Part shown: positions 8,697 to 18,100 of the stretch, piece by piece | Layout: each line of letters begins with the position of its first letter | How positions within the stretch are numbered: the stretch's first letter is position 1 | NCBI GenBank assembly: GCA_964620045.1 | Contig: CAZUJL010000009.1 | Span: forward strand, 1 to 64,000 | Source: VFKU01 sp964620045 | GTDB taxonomy: Bacteria > Hydrogenedentota > Hydrogenedentia > Hydrogenedentales > GCA-2746185 | Length of the DNA: 64,000 nt | Reading direction: 5' to 3' | The notes under the pieces: generated by a model | Seen by the model: only the letters and a program-made list of their open reading frames with translations | The model's database searches: none | What the model was told of the DNA's origin: nothing | Program-made: the position numbers and the translations under genes

Positions 8697-9852
8697 CCCG
8701 ATGTTGACCATCGAACAGAACGAAAGCCAAACGGCCCCGATTACCGACAAGAAGCGCGTGCTATTTGTCGACGACGAGCCCAACTTCCTGAACGGCATCC
8801 GGCGCATGCTGCGCGGCTATCGCGAGTCGTGGCACATGGAATTCGCCGGTGGCGTCGATGAAGCCGTGGCAATGGCGGAAGACGGCCACTACGACGCAAT
8901 CGTGTCGGACGTGAACATGCCGCTGAAGACCGGCCTTGATCTCCTCGCGATTCTGCGCGAACGTCCCAGCACGCAGCATGTGCCGATCATCATTCTCACC
9001 GGTAACGCGGAGTCCGATCTCAAACGCCGCGCGCTCGATTTGGGCGCGACGGATTTGTTGAACAAGCCCGTGGGCCAGGAAGACCTCGTGGCGCGCTTGC
9101 GCAGCGTGCTACGCCTGAAGGCCTACCAGGACCAGATCCTGAACCAGAACGAATTTCTGGAACAGCGTGTGCGCGAGCGCACCGCGGACCTCGAACGCGC
9201 GCGCCGCGACATCATCTGGCGGCTCGCGAAAGCGGGCGAATACCGCGACGAAGAAACCGGCGACCACGTAATTCGCGTGGCCTGCTGCAGCCGCGCGCTG
9301 GCGACGGAGCTTGGCCTGCCCAAAAACGACATCCAGTCAATTTTCCTGACAAGTCCGCTGCACGACCTTGGCAAGATCGGCATTCCCGATCGCATTCTCC
9401 TGAAAAATGGTCCGTTGACCGAAGACGAGCGCGCGATCATGGAGAAGCACTGCGAAATCGGCGCGTCGATCCTGAAGGCGCAGCCCAAGCGCATCGCGGC
9501 CTTCCTTGATGAGTCCCTGGATTACGCCGACGACGGAAAGTCGCACGATTCGGACACCCTGCGCGAGATGGCGATCCGCATCATTCTCACCCACCACGAA
9601 AAATTCGATGGATCGGGTTATCCGAACAAACTCAAGGGCGACGACATCGCCGTGTGCGGCCAGATTGTGGCCGTTGCGGACGTGTACGACGCGCTGCGGT
9701 CGGAGCGGCCGTACAAACGCTCGTACACGGTGCAGGAAACGCTCGAACATATGCGCCATGGACGCGGTTCGCACTTCGGACCCGAAGTTTACGATGCGTT
9801 CATGCGCATCGCGCCAAGCTTTGAAGACATCCGTCAACGGTTCACGGAGTGA
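8689..9852 (+). CDS. HD-GYP response regulator (probable c-di-GMP phosphodiesterase)
   Basis: 387 aa. An N-terminal receiver has LFVDDEP, phospho-acceptor Asp74 in SDVNMPLKTG, and LNKP with the conserved Lys. A linker helix leads into an HD-GYP domain: His225-Asp226 in LHDLGKIGIPDR, the HHEKFDGSGYP signature beginning at His302, and VADVYDAL. These are the metal-binding and GYP residues expected of an enzyme that hydrolyses cyclic di-GMP. ATG at 8689 overlaps the kinase stop by 8 bp and has GGAG upstream; a longer in-frame extension inside the kinase gene is rejected. The partner kinase is most likely the gene just upstream. Confidence 0.93.
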   Translation: MGDPMLTIEQNESQTAPITDKKRVLFVDDEPNFLNGIRRMLRGYRESWHMEFAGGVDEAVAMAEDGHYDAIVSDVNMPLKTGLDLLAILRERPSTQHVPIIILTGNAESDLKRRALDLGATDLLNKPVGQEDLVARLRSVLRLKAYQDQILNQNEFLEQRVRERTADLERARRDIIWRLAKAGEYRDEETGDHVIRVACCSRALATELGLPKNDIQSIFLTSPLHDLGKIGIPDRILLKNGPLTEDERAIMEKHCEIGASILKAQPKRIAAFLDESLDYADDGKSHDSDTLREMAIRIILTHHEKFDGSGYPNKLKGDDIAVCGQIVAVADVYDALRSERPYKRSYTVQETLEHMRHGRGSHFGPEVYDAFMRIAPSFEDIRQRFTE

Positions 9853-9859
9853 TCAGGCC

Positions 9860-11095
9860 ATGAATGATAAGCTAAAACGCCGGATCATCTTCGTCGACGA
9901 CGACCAGAACGTCGGCCAGGCGCTGCGCCGCATGCTGCGCCCCATGCGCAATGAGTGGGACATGGACTTTGCCACGAGCGGCCAGGAAGCGCTCGAAAAA
10001 ATGGCGCACAATCCCGCCGACATCGTGGTCTCCGATATGCACATGCCGGGCATGCACGGCGCGGATTTGCTTGGGGAAATCATGGACAAGTATCCGGAAA
10101 CGGTGCGCTTTGCGTTGTCGGGTTCGCCGGGTGGCGATACCGTCGTGCGCACGGCCGCCATCGTGCATCAGTTTCTAATCAAGCCGTTTGAACCGATGCT
10201 GCTGATTCAGCTTATTACGCGCGCGTTTGCGTTGCGCGATCAGCTCGAGAAGAGCGGAATCAAGAAGTTGCTGCTCGAAATGGGTGGCGTGCCTTCGGTG
10301 CCCGCGCTGTATCGCGAAATTGTCAAGGAGATGCAGAGCGAGAAGCCGTCGTTTGAGCGCGTGGCGGCGATCATTGAGCGCGACGCCGGCATGAGCGCGA
10401 AGGTGCTGCAGATCGTGAACTCCGGCTCGTACGGACTGAAGCAACACGTGACCAATGTCGTGGCGGCGGTGAAACTGCTCGGCATGAGCAATGTACGCAG
10501 CCTCGTTCTGGCGGCCGAAGCGTTCCAACCGGCGGAAGAGGACTCGCTGCCGACAAACTTCGCGATTGAGCAGCTGTGGGACCACAGCCTGCGCGTGGCA
10601 TCGTATGCGAAAAAACTCGTATTGCTGGAAAAGCATAACCAGCGAATGGGCGACGACGCCTTCACAGCGGGCCTGCTGCACGATATCGGGCAGATCGTGT
10701 TGGCTACAAAAATGACAAAGGAATTCGGCGAAGCCCTGCGCATCGCGAAAACCAAAGGTGAACTGTTAATCGACGTCGAGAAAGCGATGTTTGGCGCGAC
10801 CCACGCCGAAGTGGGCGGTTACCTGCTTGAGTTGTGGGGCCTTCCGGACCCGATCACCGAAGCGATTACGTTCCACCTGATCCCGCAGGGATGCTCAGAC
10901 GACGAGTTCTGCATCGCGACGGCCCTGCATGTGGCCAACTACTTTGCGGAAGACCGCGACGAAGATTCGATCAACGTAACCAGCTCGCTCGACACGATTC
11001 ATCTGGAGCGTATCGGCATGGCACGCCGCGTCGAAGAGTGGTACGACCGGTGTCATGATGACGCGGAAGGCCTAAGCGCGCTGGATACACTCTAG
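9860..11095 (+). CDS. Response regulator with HDOD output domain
   Basis: 411 aa. The receiver shows IIFVDDDQN, Asp59 in SDMHMPGM and the Lys in FLIKPFEP, so the phosphorylation site looks complete. From about residue 137 an HDOD domain follows, with GVPSVPALYREIVKEM, AGMSAKVLQIVNSGSYGL and LLHDIGQIVLA. HDOD domains are HD relatives, usually without complete catalytic residues, that act in signalling and cell-cycle or motility control. The start is ATG at 9860, 7 bp after the HD-GYP stop. A paralogue with a degenerate receiver lies at 44436-45686. Confidence 0.9.
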   Translation: MNDKLKRRIIFVDDDQNVGQALRRMLRPMRNEWDMDFATSGQEALEKMAHNPADIVVSDMHMPGMHGADLLGEIMDKYPETVRFALSGSPGGDTVVRTAAIVHQFLIKPFEPMLLIQLITRAFALRDQLEKSGIKKLLLEMGGVPSVPALYREIVKEMQSEKPSFERVAAIIERDAGMSAKVLQIVNSGSYGLKQHVTNVVAAVKLLGMSNVRSLVLAAEAFQPAEEDSLPTNFAIEQLWDHSLRVASYAKKLVLLEKHNQRMGDDAFTAGLLHDIGQIVLATKMTKEFGEALRIAKTKGELLIDVEKAMFGATHAEVGGYLLELWGLPDPITEAITFHLIPQGCSDDEFCIATALHVANYFAEDRDEDSINVTSSLDTIHLERIGMARRVEEWYDRCHDDAEGLSALDTL

Positions 11096-11617
11096 AATTC
11101 GCTCGTACAGATCGCGATCCGGTTCAGAAAACAGCACGAACCGCACGCGCACGACGCTTTTGGCGCGGGCCAGCGACGACTTCACCGTGTTCACGGCTAT
11201 CTCCGCCGCACTGTCGATCGGATAACCGTAGACGCCACAACTAATCGCCGGGAACGCAATGCTCGCGAGCCGCAGTTCATCGGCGAGATCTATGCTGCGC
11301 CGGTAACACGAGGCCAGCATCGCGGGTTCGCCGTGCGCGCCGCCCCGGTAAACGGGACCGACGGTGTGAATCACATACTTCGCGGCAAGGCTTCCGCCCG
11401 TGGTGACTTTCGCGTCGCCCGTGCGACAGCCGCCGAGTTTCCGGCACGCTTCGAGTATCGCTGGCCCGCCGGCACGGTGTATCGCGCCATCGACGCCGCC
11501 CCCGCCAAGCAGCGTCTCATTGGCGGCATTCACGATGGCGTCGGTACGTTCCTTGATGATGTCGCCGCGCACGGCCTCCATGCGGCGACCATCGGCGAGC
11601 ACCTCGCCCGAGGTCAC
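11072..11617 (-). CDS. Macrodomain protein (YmdB-like O-acetyl-ADP-ribose deacetylase family)
   Basis: About 181 aa, a single macrodomain. Diagnostic segments are RGDIIKERTDAIVNAANETL, GGGGVDGAIHRAGG, and FPAISCGVYGYP with the ADP-ribose-contacting glycines. These match O-acetyl-ADP-ribose and ADP-ribosyl-glutamate hydrolases. GTG at 11617 overlaps the murG stop as GTGA, implying translational coupling; ATG at 11581 is an alternative start giving 169 aa. It is the last gene of the cell-wall cluster and its 3' end overlaps the convergent HDOD gene by 24 bp. A macrodomain in an mra/mur operon is unusual, and its substrate here is not evident. Confidence 0.88.
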   Translation of the reverse strand: MTSGEVLADGRRMEAVRGDIIKERTDAIVNAANETLLGGGGVDGAIHRAGGPAILEACRKLGGCRTGDAKVTTGGSLAAKYVIHTVGPVYRGGAHGEPAMLASCYRRSIDLADELRLASIAFPAISCGVYGYPIDSAAEIAVNTVKSSLARAKSVVRVRFVLFSEPDRDLYERILECIQRA

Positions 11618-12723
11618 GACGGCGCGCCGTCTTTGAAGAAGGCCGCGGCGAAAACTGCTTCGACGATGCTTTCGACGGCGGCCGGGCGCGCGAGGCTGCG
11701 CGCGGCCTGGCCCATCGTGCGCAGACGGTCGCGACTGCTCAAAAGGTTGCGAATCTCGCGTGCGAGTTGGTCCGCCGTGCATTCCGAATCCAGCAACACA
11801 ATGGCGGCGCCGGCGGCTTCGAAGGCGCGTGCGTTGGTTTCCTGATGATTGTCTGTTGCGTGTGGGAACGGCACGAGAATAGATGGCTTGCCTAGCGCCG
11901 CGATCTCCGCCGTGCTCGATGCACCCGCGCGGCTGACGATGAGCGTCGCGGCGGCGCAGGCCGTGGCCATATCGTCGATGAAGGCCGCCGGTTGTACCGT
12001 CGCAGTCGCATTGGCCGCGGCGGCACGTGCGGCGTCGAGGCCTGTCTTGCCCGTCATCCACAAAAACTGCGCGTCGCGCGGGCCGAACTGATCGAGCATC
12101 CCCGCCATGGCCTCGTTCAGTGTGCGCGCGCCCTGGCTTCCGCCGACGACAAGCACGAGCGGAATGCCGGGATCGAGATTCATTTTTCGCAGGGCGCTCT
12201 CGCGATCGAGCGGCGCGATAAATCCCGCGCGCACGGGATTGCCGACGACGAGCGCGCGATCTTTTGGAAAATTGCCGGTGGTGTTCGGAAAACTTAGCAG
12301 GAGCCGCGAAGCATCCTTACCCAGCAGGCGATTCGCCATTCCGAGGTGTGTGTTCTGCTCGTGCAACAGCGTGGGCACGCCGGTCTTCTGCGCGACCCAA
12401 ACGAGCGGCACCGATACGTACCCCCCCACGCCCAACACGGCCTGCGGCCGGAAACGCCGCAAGTGTATCCAGGCTTGCACGCCGCCGAACGCGAGCCGCG
12501 CGAGCGCCGTAACGCGCCCCACGATGCCCGCGCGAGGCCAGCCGCGGACGGCCACGCCACGAAACGGGATACCGAGCTTGGTGGCCACGGTTTCTTCGAT
12601 GCTGCCGCGGCGGCCGACCCATTGCACTTCGAGCGCGGGGTCGCGCTTCTGCAATTCTTCGAATATGGCGACGGCCGGCGAGGTGTGTCCGGCGGTGCCG
12701 CCCCCTGTGATCATCAGGCGCAT
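11614..12723 (-). CDS. murG: UDP-GlcNAc:undecaprenyl-PP-MurNAc-pentapeptide GlcNAc transferase
   Basis: 369 aa, a GT28 enzyme that converts lipid I to lipid II on the cytoplasmic membrane face. N-terminal MITGGGTAGHTSP is the glycine-rich membrane/acceptor loop. VVGGSQGARTLNEAM and the donor-site region SRAGASSTAEIAALGKPSILVPFP are textbook MurG segments. It lies 31 bp downstream of ftsW and is coupled to the macrodomain gene through a GTGA overlap. Confidence 0.97.
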   Translation of the reverse strand: MRLMITGGGTAGHTSPAVAIFEELQKRDPALEVQWVGRRGSIEETVATKLGIPFRGVAVRGWPRAGIVGRVTALARLAFGGVQAWIHLRRFRPQAVLGVGGYVSVPLVWVAQKTGVPTLLHEQNTHLGMANRLLGKDASRLLLSFPNTTGNFPKDRALVVGNPVRAGFIAPLDRESALRKMNLDPGIPLVLVVGGSQGARTLNEAMAGMLDQFGPRDAQFLWMTGKTGLDAARAAAANATATVQPAAFIDDMATACAAATLIVSRAGASSTAEIAALGKPSILVPFPHATDNHQETNARAFEAAGAAIVLLDSECTADQLAREIRNLLSSRDRLRTMGQAARSLARPAAVESIVEAVFAAAFFKDGAPS

Positions 12724-12754
12724 GTGTGGTCCGGCGATGCGTTGCGCGGGGGTG

Positions 12755-13870
12755 TCACGCGGCGGCCGGCGCGGCCGCGAGACGGCGGCGCGGGGCTTCG
12801 GCGTGGAGTCCCACGTTGAGCACGATGCCCATCATCGTCATGAAGACAATCAGCGAGGTGCCCCCCATGCTGATGAACGGCAACGGCAACCCTTTGGTCG
12901 GCAGCAGGCCGACCGAGACCATCATGTTAAAGGCGGCCTGAATGCCAATCAACGCGGCGAATCCGCCGGCGAGGAGCGTGCCGAACATGTCGCGCGAATA
13001 CATGGCGATGCGCAGCGATACGGCGACGAGCCCGATGAACAGCAGCGCGAGCACCACGGAGCCGACGATGCCGGTTTCCTCGCCCCAGACGGCGAAGATG
13101 AAGTCGGTGTTCGACATGGGCAGGTAGTGCAGCTTTTGTTCGCCGCCGCCGGGACCGCGGCCCCAGTATGAACCGTTCACGAAAGCCGTCATGGACTGGA
13201 TGAGCTGGTAACCTTCCTGGTCGCGATGGCTCCAGGGATCGAGGAAAGCCATCAGACGGCGCGCGCGGTACGGGCTGGTGATCACAAGCGCGGCGACGCC
13301 GGCCAGGCCGAGCCCGGCACTGGGCAGCAGGTACATCCACGGGACGCCGGCGATGATGAGCACCGTGAAGCCGGAGGCCGCGAGCACGGCGGGCGTGCCA
13401 AGGTCTTTTTCGGCGACGATGAGTACCGTAAAGATCATGATCACGAGCGCGTATGGAATGAACACGCGTGTGAAGCTGGTTATCTGGTCCTGTTTTTTGG
13501 AAAGCCCGGCCGCGAGGAACAGAAGCATGGCGAATTTCGCGAACTCGGAGGGCTGAAAGCCAAACCCGGCGATGTCTATCCAGCGGCGCGCGCCGTTGAT
13601 CTTCATGCCAATGCCGGGCACGAGCACGGCGACGAGCAACGTGATCGAGAGTACGGCCGCGAAACGCACGAAGAATGTGTTTCCGAATTTCTGATAGTCG
13701 ATCTGAGACATCACCATCATGCCGGTCAGGCCGACGCCGACGTAGAACATATGCCTGAGCATGAGCCGGTTGGCCGTGTCGTACACGGAATTCGCGCTGT
13801 ACACGGTCAACACGCCGACCGTGACGATCGCGAGCATCAAACTCACCAGCCACAAAGACTCACGACGCAT
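12755..13870 (-). CDS. ftsW: SEDS-family septal peptidoglycan glycosyltransferase
   Basis: 371 aa polytopic membrane protein of the FtsW/RodA/SpoVE family, which polymerises lipid II with a cognate class B PBP. Visible signatures are VYSANS near the N-terminus, GARRWIDIAGFGFQPSEFAKFAM, and the C-terminal LPTKGLPLPFISMGGTSL. Position in the mur cluster with ftsI and ftsL favours FtsW over RodA. Its ATG shares one base with the murD stop (TAATG). Confidence 0.95.
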   Translation of the reverse strand: MRRESLWLVSLMLAIVTVGVLTVYSANSVYDTANRLMLRHMFYVGVGLTGMMVMSQIDYQKFGNTFFVRFAAVLSITLLVAVLVPGIGMKINGARRWIDIAGFGFQPSEFAKFAMLLFLAAGLSKKQDQITSFTRVFIPYALVIMIFTVLIVAEKDLGTPAVLAASGFTVLIIAGVPWMYLLPSAGLGLAGVAALVITSPYRARRLMAFLDPWSHRDQEGYQLIQSMTAFVNGSYWGRGPGGGEQKLHYLPMSNTDFIFAVWGEETGIVGSVVLALLFIGLVAVSLRIAMYSRDMFGTLLAGGFAALIGIQAAFNMMVSVGLLPTKGLPLPFISMGGTSLIVFMTMMGIVLNVGLHAEAPRRRLAAAPAAA

Positions 13871-15237
13871 TAGCTCGCTCCGGCTCCTGTCGGCTGGCGG
13901 GACGAAAGGGCCGCGACGGCGCGCTTGAACACCTTCCCCCGCTCTTCAAAGTTTGAAAACCAGTCGAAACTCGCGCAGCCGGGCGACAACAGCACTACGT
14001 CGCCGCGCGAGGCGCGCTCCTGTGCGCGATACACGGCCTCGTCCATCGAGTGCGCGCGCGTAAAGGAAACGATATCGCCGAAAGCCTCTTCGAACTTCGG
14101 TGCATCGTCGCCAATGGTGATCATTGTTTTGACGTGCTTTGCCATGAGGTCGCGCAACACGCGGTAATCGCTGCCCTTGCCGCGTCCACCGGCGATCAGC
14201 ACGATCGGGCGGTCGTAGCTTTCCAACGCCACGCGCAGGCTGTCGATGTTCGTGGATTTGGAGTCGTTCACATAGTCCACGCCGTCGATGGTGGCGACGG
14301 GTTCGATCCGATGTTCAACCGCGCGGAACGAGCGCAGGCCGGCGAGGCATTTGTTCCAATCGAAACCGCCGGCGCGCATCATGGCGAGCGCTGCGAGCGC
14401 GTTGGCCGCGTTGTGCCGGCCGGGCAGTGGAATGTCGGAGCGCTTCGCGACTTCACGCGCGCCTTCGCGGATGGCTTCACCGTCGAGCCAGAGGCCGTGA
14501 TCGATGCGTCTTTCCAGACTGAACGCGATGCGCTGCGCCCCGCTGCCGCCGGCGAGTCCGGAGCAGATGGGGTCGTCCTCGTTCACCAGCGCGAATTCCT
14601 GTGCCGTCTGCTTGACGAACATGCGCGCCTTTTCGGCGGCGTATTGCTCAATGCTCTTGTGCCGCGCGAGATGGTCGGGCGTTACGTTCAAGATCGCGCC
14701 GATCCACGGATGGAAAATCCGCGAGGTTTCTAACTGGTAACTGCTGATTTCCAGTACGACGTAATCGACGTCACCGTTTACGAGCGCGCCGGAGAACGGC
14801 GTCGCGTTGTTGCCGGCAAGCGCGACCCGAAAGCCGCAGGCGCGCACGAGCGCGGCGAGCAGCTCGGTGGTCGTGGTTTTGCCGTTCGTGCCGGTGACGG
14901 CGAGAATCGGCCGAATGCAGCGCGAGAAGGCGAAATCCAACTCGCTCACAAGCGTCGCGCCATTTTCAATCGCGCGCGCGACAGGTTCGATCGTCGGCGG
15001 CACCCCGGGACTGGGCATGATGATCTGCGCACGGTGGAACGCGAGCGGGCTGTGGTTGCCGCATTCGTAGGGTACGCCGAGCGCTTCGAGTTCTTCCTTG
15101 TATGGCGCCATCGCCGAACGGTTTTCGGAATCAGATACAAAGGGCATGGCGCCTTCGCGCAGCAGCAATCGCGCGGCGGCGACGGCCGTGCGGCCCATGC
15201 CGACGATGGTGACGTGTTTATTTTTGACATCGATCAT
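13870..15237 (-). CDS. murD: UDP-N-acetylmuramoyl-L-alanine:D-glutamate ligase
   Basis: 455 aa, the usual length. Adds D-Glu to UDP-MurNAc-L-Ala with ATP in the cytoplasm. The N-terminal Rossmann-like segment is VTIVGMGRTAVAAARLL, the central ATP loop is AVTGTNGKTTTTELL, and conserved NVTPDHLARHKS and VDYVNDSKSTNIDSL follow, with LLSPGCASFDWFSNFEERG at the C-terminal domain. It sits between mraY and ftsW in the order typical of division/cell-wall clusters. Confidence 0.97.
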   Translation of the reverse strand: MIDVKNKHVTIVGMGRTAVAAARLLLREGAMPFVSDSENRSAMAPYKEELEALGVPYECGNHSPLAFHRAQIIMPSPGVPPTIEPVARAIENGATLVSELDFAFSRCIRPILAVTGTNGKTTTTELLAALVRACGFRVALAGNNATPFSGALVNGDVDYVVLEISSYQLETSRIFHPWIGAILNVTPDHLARHKSIEQYAAEKARMFVKQTAQEFALVNEDDPICSGLAGGSGAQRIAFSLERRIDHGLWLDGEAIREGAREVAKRSDIPLPGRHNAANALAALAMMRAGGFDWNKCLAGLRSFRAVEHRIEPVATIDGVDYVNDSKSTNIDSLRVALESYDRPIVLIAGGRGKGSDYRVLRDLMAKHVKTMITIGDDAPKFEEAFGDIVSFTRAHSMDEAVYRAQERASRGDVVLLSPGCASFDWFSNFEERGKVFKRAVAALSSRQPTGAGAS

Positions 15238-15241
15238 GGCA

Positions 15242-16717
15242 TCACCGGAGCTTCAGCGTCGCCAGACTCAACAACGCGAACACGAACGCGAGTATCCAGA
15301 AACGGACGACGACTTTCGTTTCCGACCATCCGAGCAATTCGAAGTGGTGGTGAATTGGCGACATTTTGAAGACGCGCTTCTTGCGCAGTTTGAACGACGT
15401 GACCTGAATCACGACGCTGAGGCCTTCAATCACGAACAGACCGCCCACAATGGGGATCAGCAGTTCCTGTTTCGTCAGCACGCCAAACGCACCCAGCACG
15501 CCGCCGAGCGCGAGCGAGCCTGTATCGCCCATGAACACTTCGGCCGGGTGCGCGTTGAACCACAGAAAGCCGAGTCCAGCACCGAGCACGGCCGCGCCGA
15601 ACACAGTCAGCTCGCCCGCTTCGGGGATGTAGGTGACGAAGAGGTAACTCGACCAGTCCGCGCGCGAGACGATGTATGCCAGGGCGGTGAAGGCGGAGAT
15701 GGAAACGACCGACGCACCCGCGGCGAGGCCGTCGAGGCCATCCGTCAAGTTCACACAGTTCGACGTCGAAACAATAATGACAATCACGAACAAGATGTAG
15801 CCGATGCCGAGCGGGATCATTAGGTCTTTCAAACCGGGTACGGCGACTTTGGTCTGCAATCCGCGCGGGCTTTTTACGATGTAGTCTGGCGCGGCGATCT
15901 CAAGCAGCAGGCGATTGAAACGCACGACGTCTCGCTTGTTCAGCCGCGACAACCCCGGCCCGAGCATTTCGTTTACTTCGCCATTGAGGCCGGGCGCATC
16001 GTGCCACACGACTTCAGAGTACAAATCGCGCTGTTCCAGCGCCGCGTTGAGCGCTTCCAGCAATCCATCGCGCGTTTGCGGCTGAGCGGGATCGGTCTTT
16101 AGCGCCGCGTGCAACTCCGGACTCAATCGCGAGCCGAAGGTGCCGAGTTCGGTATTCGGATCGCTGCCGGCTTCCGACGCGAGCGCGGCCATCAAGCCGT
16201 CCCAATCGGAAATATCGTTTGCGCGTAGGTAGGACGATCCGTAGGTAATCGGAAAGAAATACACGTAGGAGCCAAGCAACGCGCCGACGATGATCTGTCC
16301 GAGAAACTTTGCGCGCGCGCTCAGCCCGTCGTTGTGCTTGCGACGCAGCTTGATGTAGTCGTCGAGAAAACCGACGAAACCAAGGCCGATGAACACGGCC
16401 AGCGCGACGAAGAGCAACCGGTTCGAAAAACGGCCCCACAACACGACCGATACGACCGTGCATAGAACAATCAAGAGGCCGCCCATCGTGGGCGTGCCGC
16501 CTTTGGTCTTGTGCAGCGCGTGAAGGTCCGCGACGTGGTCTTTTTTGATGAACTGGCCGACCTTGAGCGCGCGCAGGAAATCGAGCACGCGCGGCCCGAC
16601 GACGACGCTCATGACAAACGCGGTGACGAGCGCCAGGCCGGCGCGCGTGGTCAGATATGTGAACGCATTGAGGAAACTGAACTGTTCCCTCAGCGCATCG
16701 GCAATCAAAAACAGCAT
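15242..16717 (-). CDS. mraY: Phospho-MurNAc-pentapeptide transferase with a ~125-aa insertion
   Basis: 491 aa, against about 360 for the family. MraY transfers phospho-MurNAc-pentapeptide to undecaprenyl phosphate to make lipid I. Core signatures are intact: HKTKGGTPTMGG, FLDDYIKL, SNCVNLTDGLDGLAAG, the Mg-binding FMGDTGSLALGG and PIHHHFELLGW. The extra sequence spans about residues 165-290, between SYVYFFPITYG and the KDLMIPLG that normally follows soon after. It is soluble, with several helices (for example RDGLLEALNAALEQRD), and replaces a short loop thought to face the periplasm in E. coli MraY. Function of the insertion is unknown. Confidence 0.94.
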   Translation of the reverse strand: MLFLIADALREQFSFLNAFTYLTTRAGLALVTAFVMSVVVGPRVLDFLRALKVGQFIKKDHVADLHALHKTKGGTPTMGGLLIVLCTVVSVVLWGRFSNRLLFVALAVFIGLGFVGFLDDYIKLRRKHNDGLSARAKFLGQIIVGALLGSYVYFFPITYGSSYLRANDISDWDGLMAALASEAGSDPNTELGTFGSRLSPELHAALKTDPAQPQTRDGLLEALNAALEQRDLYSEVVWHDAPGLNGEVNEMLGPGLSRLNKRDVVRFNRLLLEIAAPDYIVKSPRGLQTKVAVPGLKDLMIPLGIGYILFVIVIIVSTSNCVNLTDGLDGLAAGASVVSISAFTALAYIVSRADWSSYLFVTYIPEAGELTVFGAAVLGAGLGFLWFNAHPAEVFMGDTGSLALGGVLGAFGVLTKQELLIPIVGGLFVIEGLSVVIQVTSFKLRKKRVFKMSPIHHHFELLGWSETKVVVRFWILAFVFALLSLATLKLR

Positions 16718-18100
16718 CTAGTGCGATCCGTTGGCCGTGCCCGCCCCCAGCGAGGAACCGTACAATCCCCGCAGGCACTCAATCACTTTCTCCATCCGCA
16801 TGCCGCGCGAGCCCTTCACGAGCAGGCAATCGCCGGCCTCCCCCACCGCGGCAATCGCTTCAGCGATCGCCTCGTGCGAATCCATCACTTCGACCGACGG
16901 ACATCCCCCCGCCGTCGCGCCGCTTGCCGTCGCGCGCGCGAACGCGCCGCGCACATACAGCCGCTTCACGCCACACGCAGCGGCCTTCCGACCGATCTCG
17001 GCGTGCAGGCGTTCGGCATCAGCGCCGAGTTCGAGCATATCCCCCAGGGCCGCCATGCGCGCGCCCTCAACCTTGCGCTCGCCGAGCGCTTCGAGCGCGG
17101 CGCGCATGGAGGTCGGGTTCGCATTATAACTGTCGTCGAGCACCGTGATCGGCCCGACCTGCATCAATTTGAAGCGGCGAGCATTGCGCGCGGCTTCGGC
17201 CAGCGGCGTTTGGAAATCGCTGACGCCGTGCTGCAAGCCGATCGCGACCGCGAGCGCGACATTCGTCGCGTGCGCGCGCGCCGGCAGCAGCAGGTGTAGT
17301 TTGCCGATGGGATCGAGCGTGAGCACCATGTCGCCGGCGGCGTCAAAGGTGCAGTCGCGAATCGACACATCGCCTTCGCGGCCGAAATACACCTTGCGCG
17401 CGCGGCATTGCTCGCCGATGCGCCGGCAACGCGGGTCGTCAGTGTTTACATAAAACGTATCCGAGGGACCAAGACCCATCGCGATTTCCGATTTCGCTTC
17501 GGCCACGCGCTCGATGGAGCCGAAGCCTTCCAGGTGCGCTTCGCCGATGGTGGTAATGGTGGATTCGGTCGGCCGGGCCATTTCGCACAGGCCTTTAATC
17601 TCGCCGACGTGATTTGCACCCATCTCGATGACGGCCACCTGGGTCTGCGCGTCGAGACGGAGCAGCGAGAGCGGCAGACCGATGTCGTTGTTCAGGTTGC
17701 CTTCGGTCTTTGTGACGCGGAATTTGCTCGCGAGGACGGCCGCGGTGAAATCCTTGCTGGTCGTCTTGCCGACGGAGCCCGTAATCGCGATCACGGGAAT
17801 CTTGTATTGCATGCGATGCGCCGAAGCGAAGCGCTGTAGCGCCTTCAGCGGATTTTCAACGACCAAGCAGGGGCCGGCGGCATTCGGCGCACTGGCAACA
17901 GCAGCAGCGGCGCCTTTGGCGAAGGCATCCGCCACGAACTTGTTGCCATCGAAATTTTCACCGGACAACGCGAAGAACACGTCGCCGGGTTTCAGCGTGC
18001 GCGTGTCGGTCGATACTGAATTAAAGGTCATCGTGGTTTTCGGCGCGGCCGTTCCGATCCGTGCGGCGAGATCTTCGAGGGTGTAGCGCCAGCCGTTCAC
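16718..18100 (-). CDS. murF: UDP-MurNAc-tripeptide:D-Ala-D-Ala ligase
   Basis: 460 aa Mur ligase that adds the D-Ala-D-Ala dipeptide. Features: N-terminal SVSTDTRTLKPGDVFFAL, ATP loop AITGSVGKTTSKDF, EMGANHVGEIKGL, and VLDDSYNANPTSMRAALE. GTG at 18100 overlaps the murE stop (GTGA). The stop is immediately followed by the mraY start, so expression is tightly coupled. Confidence 0.96.
   Translation of the reverse strand: MNGWRYTLEDLAARIGTAAPKTTMTFNSVSTDTRTLKPGDVFFALSGENFDGNKFVADAFAKGAAAAVASAPNAAGPCLVVENPLKALQRFASAHRMQYKIPVIAITGSVGKTTSKDFTAAVLASKFRVTKTEGNLNNDIGLPLSLLRLDAQTQVAVIEMGANHVGEIKGLCEMARPTESTITTIGEAHLEGFGSIERVAEAKSEIAMGLGPSDTFYVNTDDPRCRRIGEQCRARKVYFGREGDVSIRDCTFDAAGDMVLTLDPIGKLHLLLPARAHATNVALAVAIGLQHGVSDFQTPLAEAARNARRFKLMQVGPITVLDDSYNANPTSMRAALEALGERKVEGARMAALGDMLELGADAERLHAEIGRKAAACGVKRLYVRGAFARATASGATAGGCPSVEVMDSHEAIAEAIAAVGEAGDCLLVKGSRGMRMEKVIECLRGLYGSSLGAGTANGSH

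Noticed and set aside
11618..12061. N-terminal extension of the macrodomain frame within murG
   Set aside because: Arg/Gly-rich out-of-frame reading of murG; the macrodomain itself begins after 11617.
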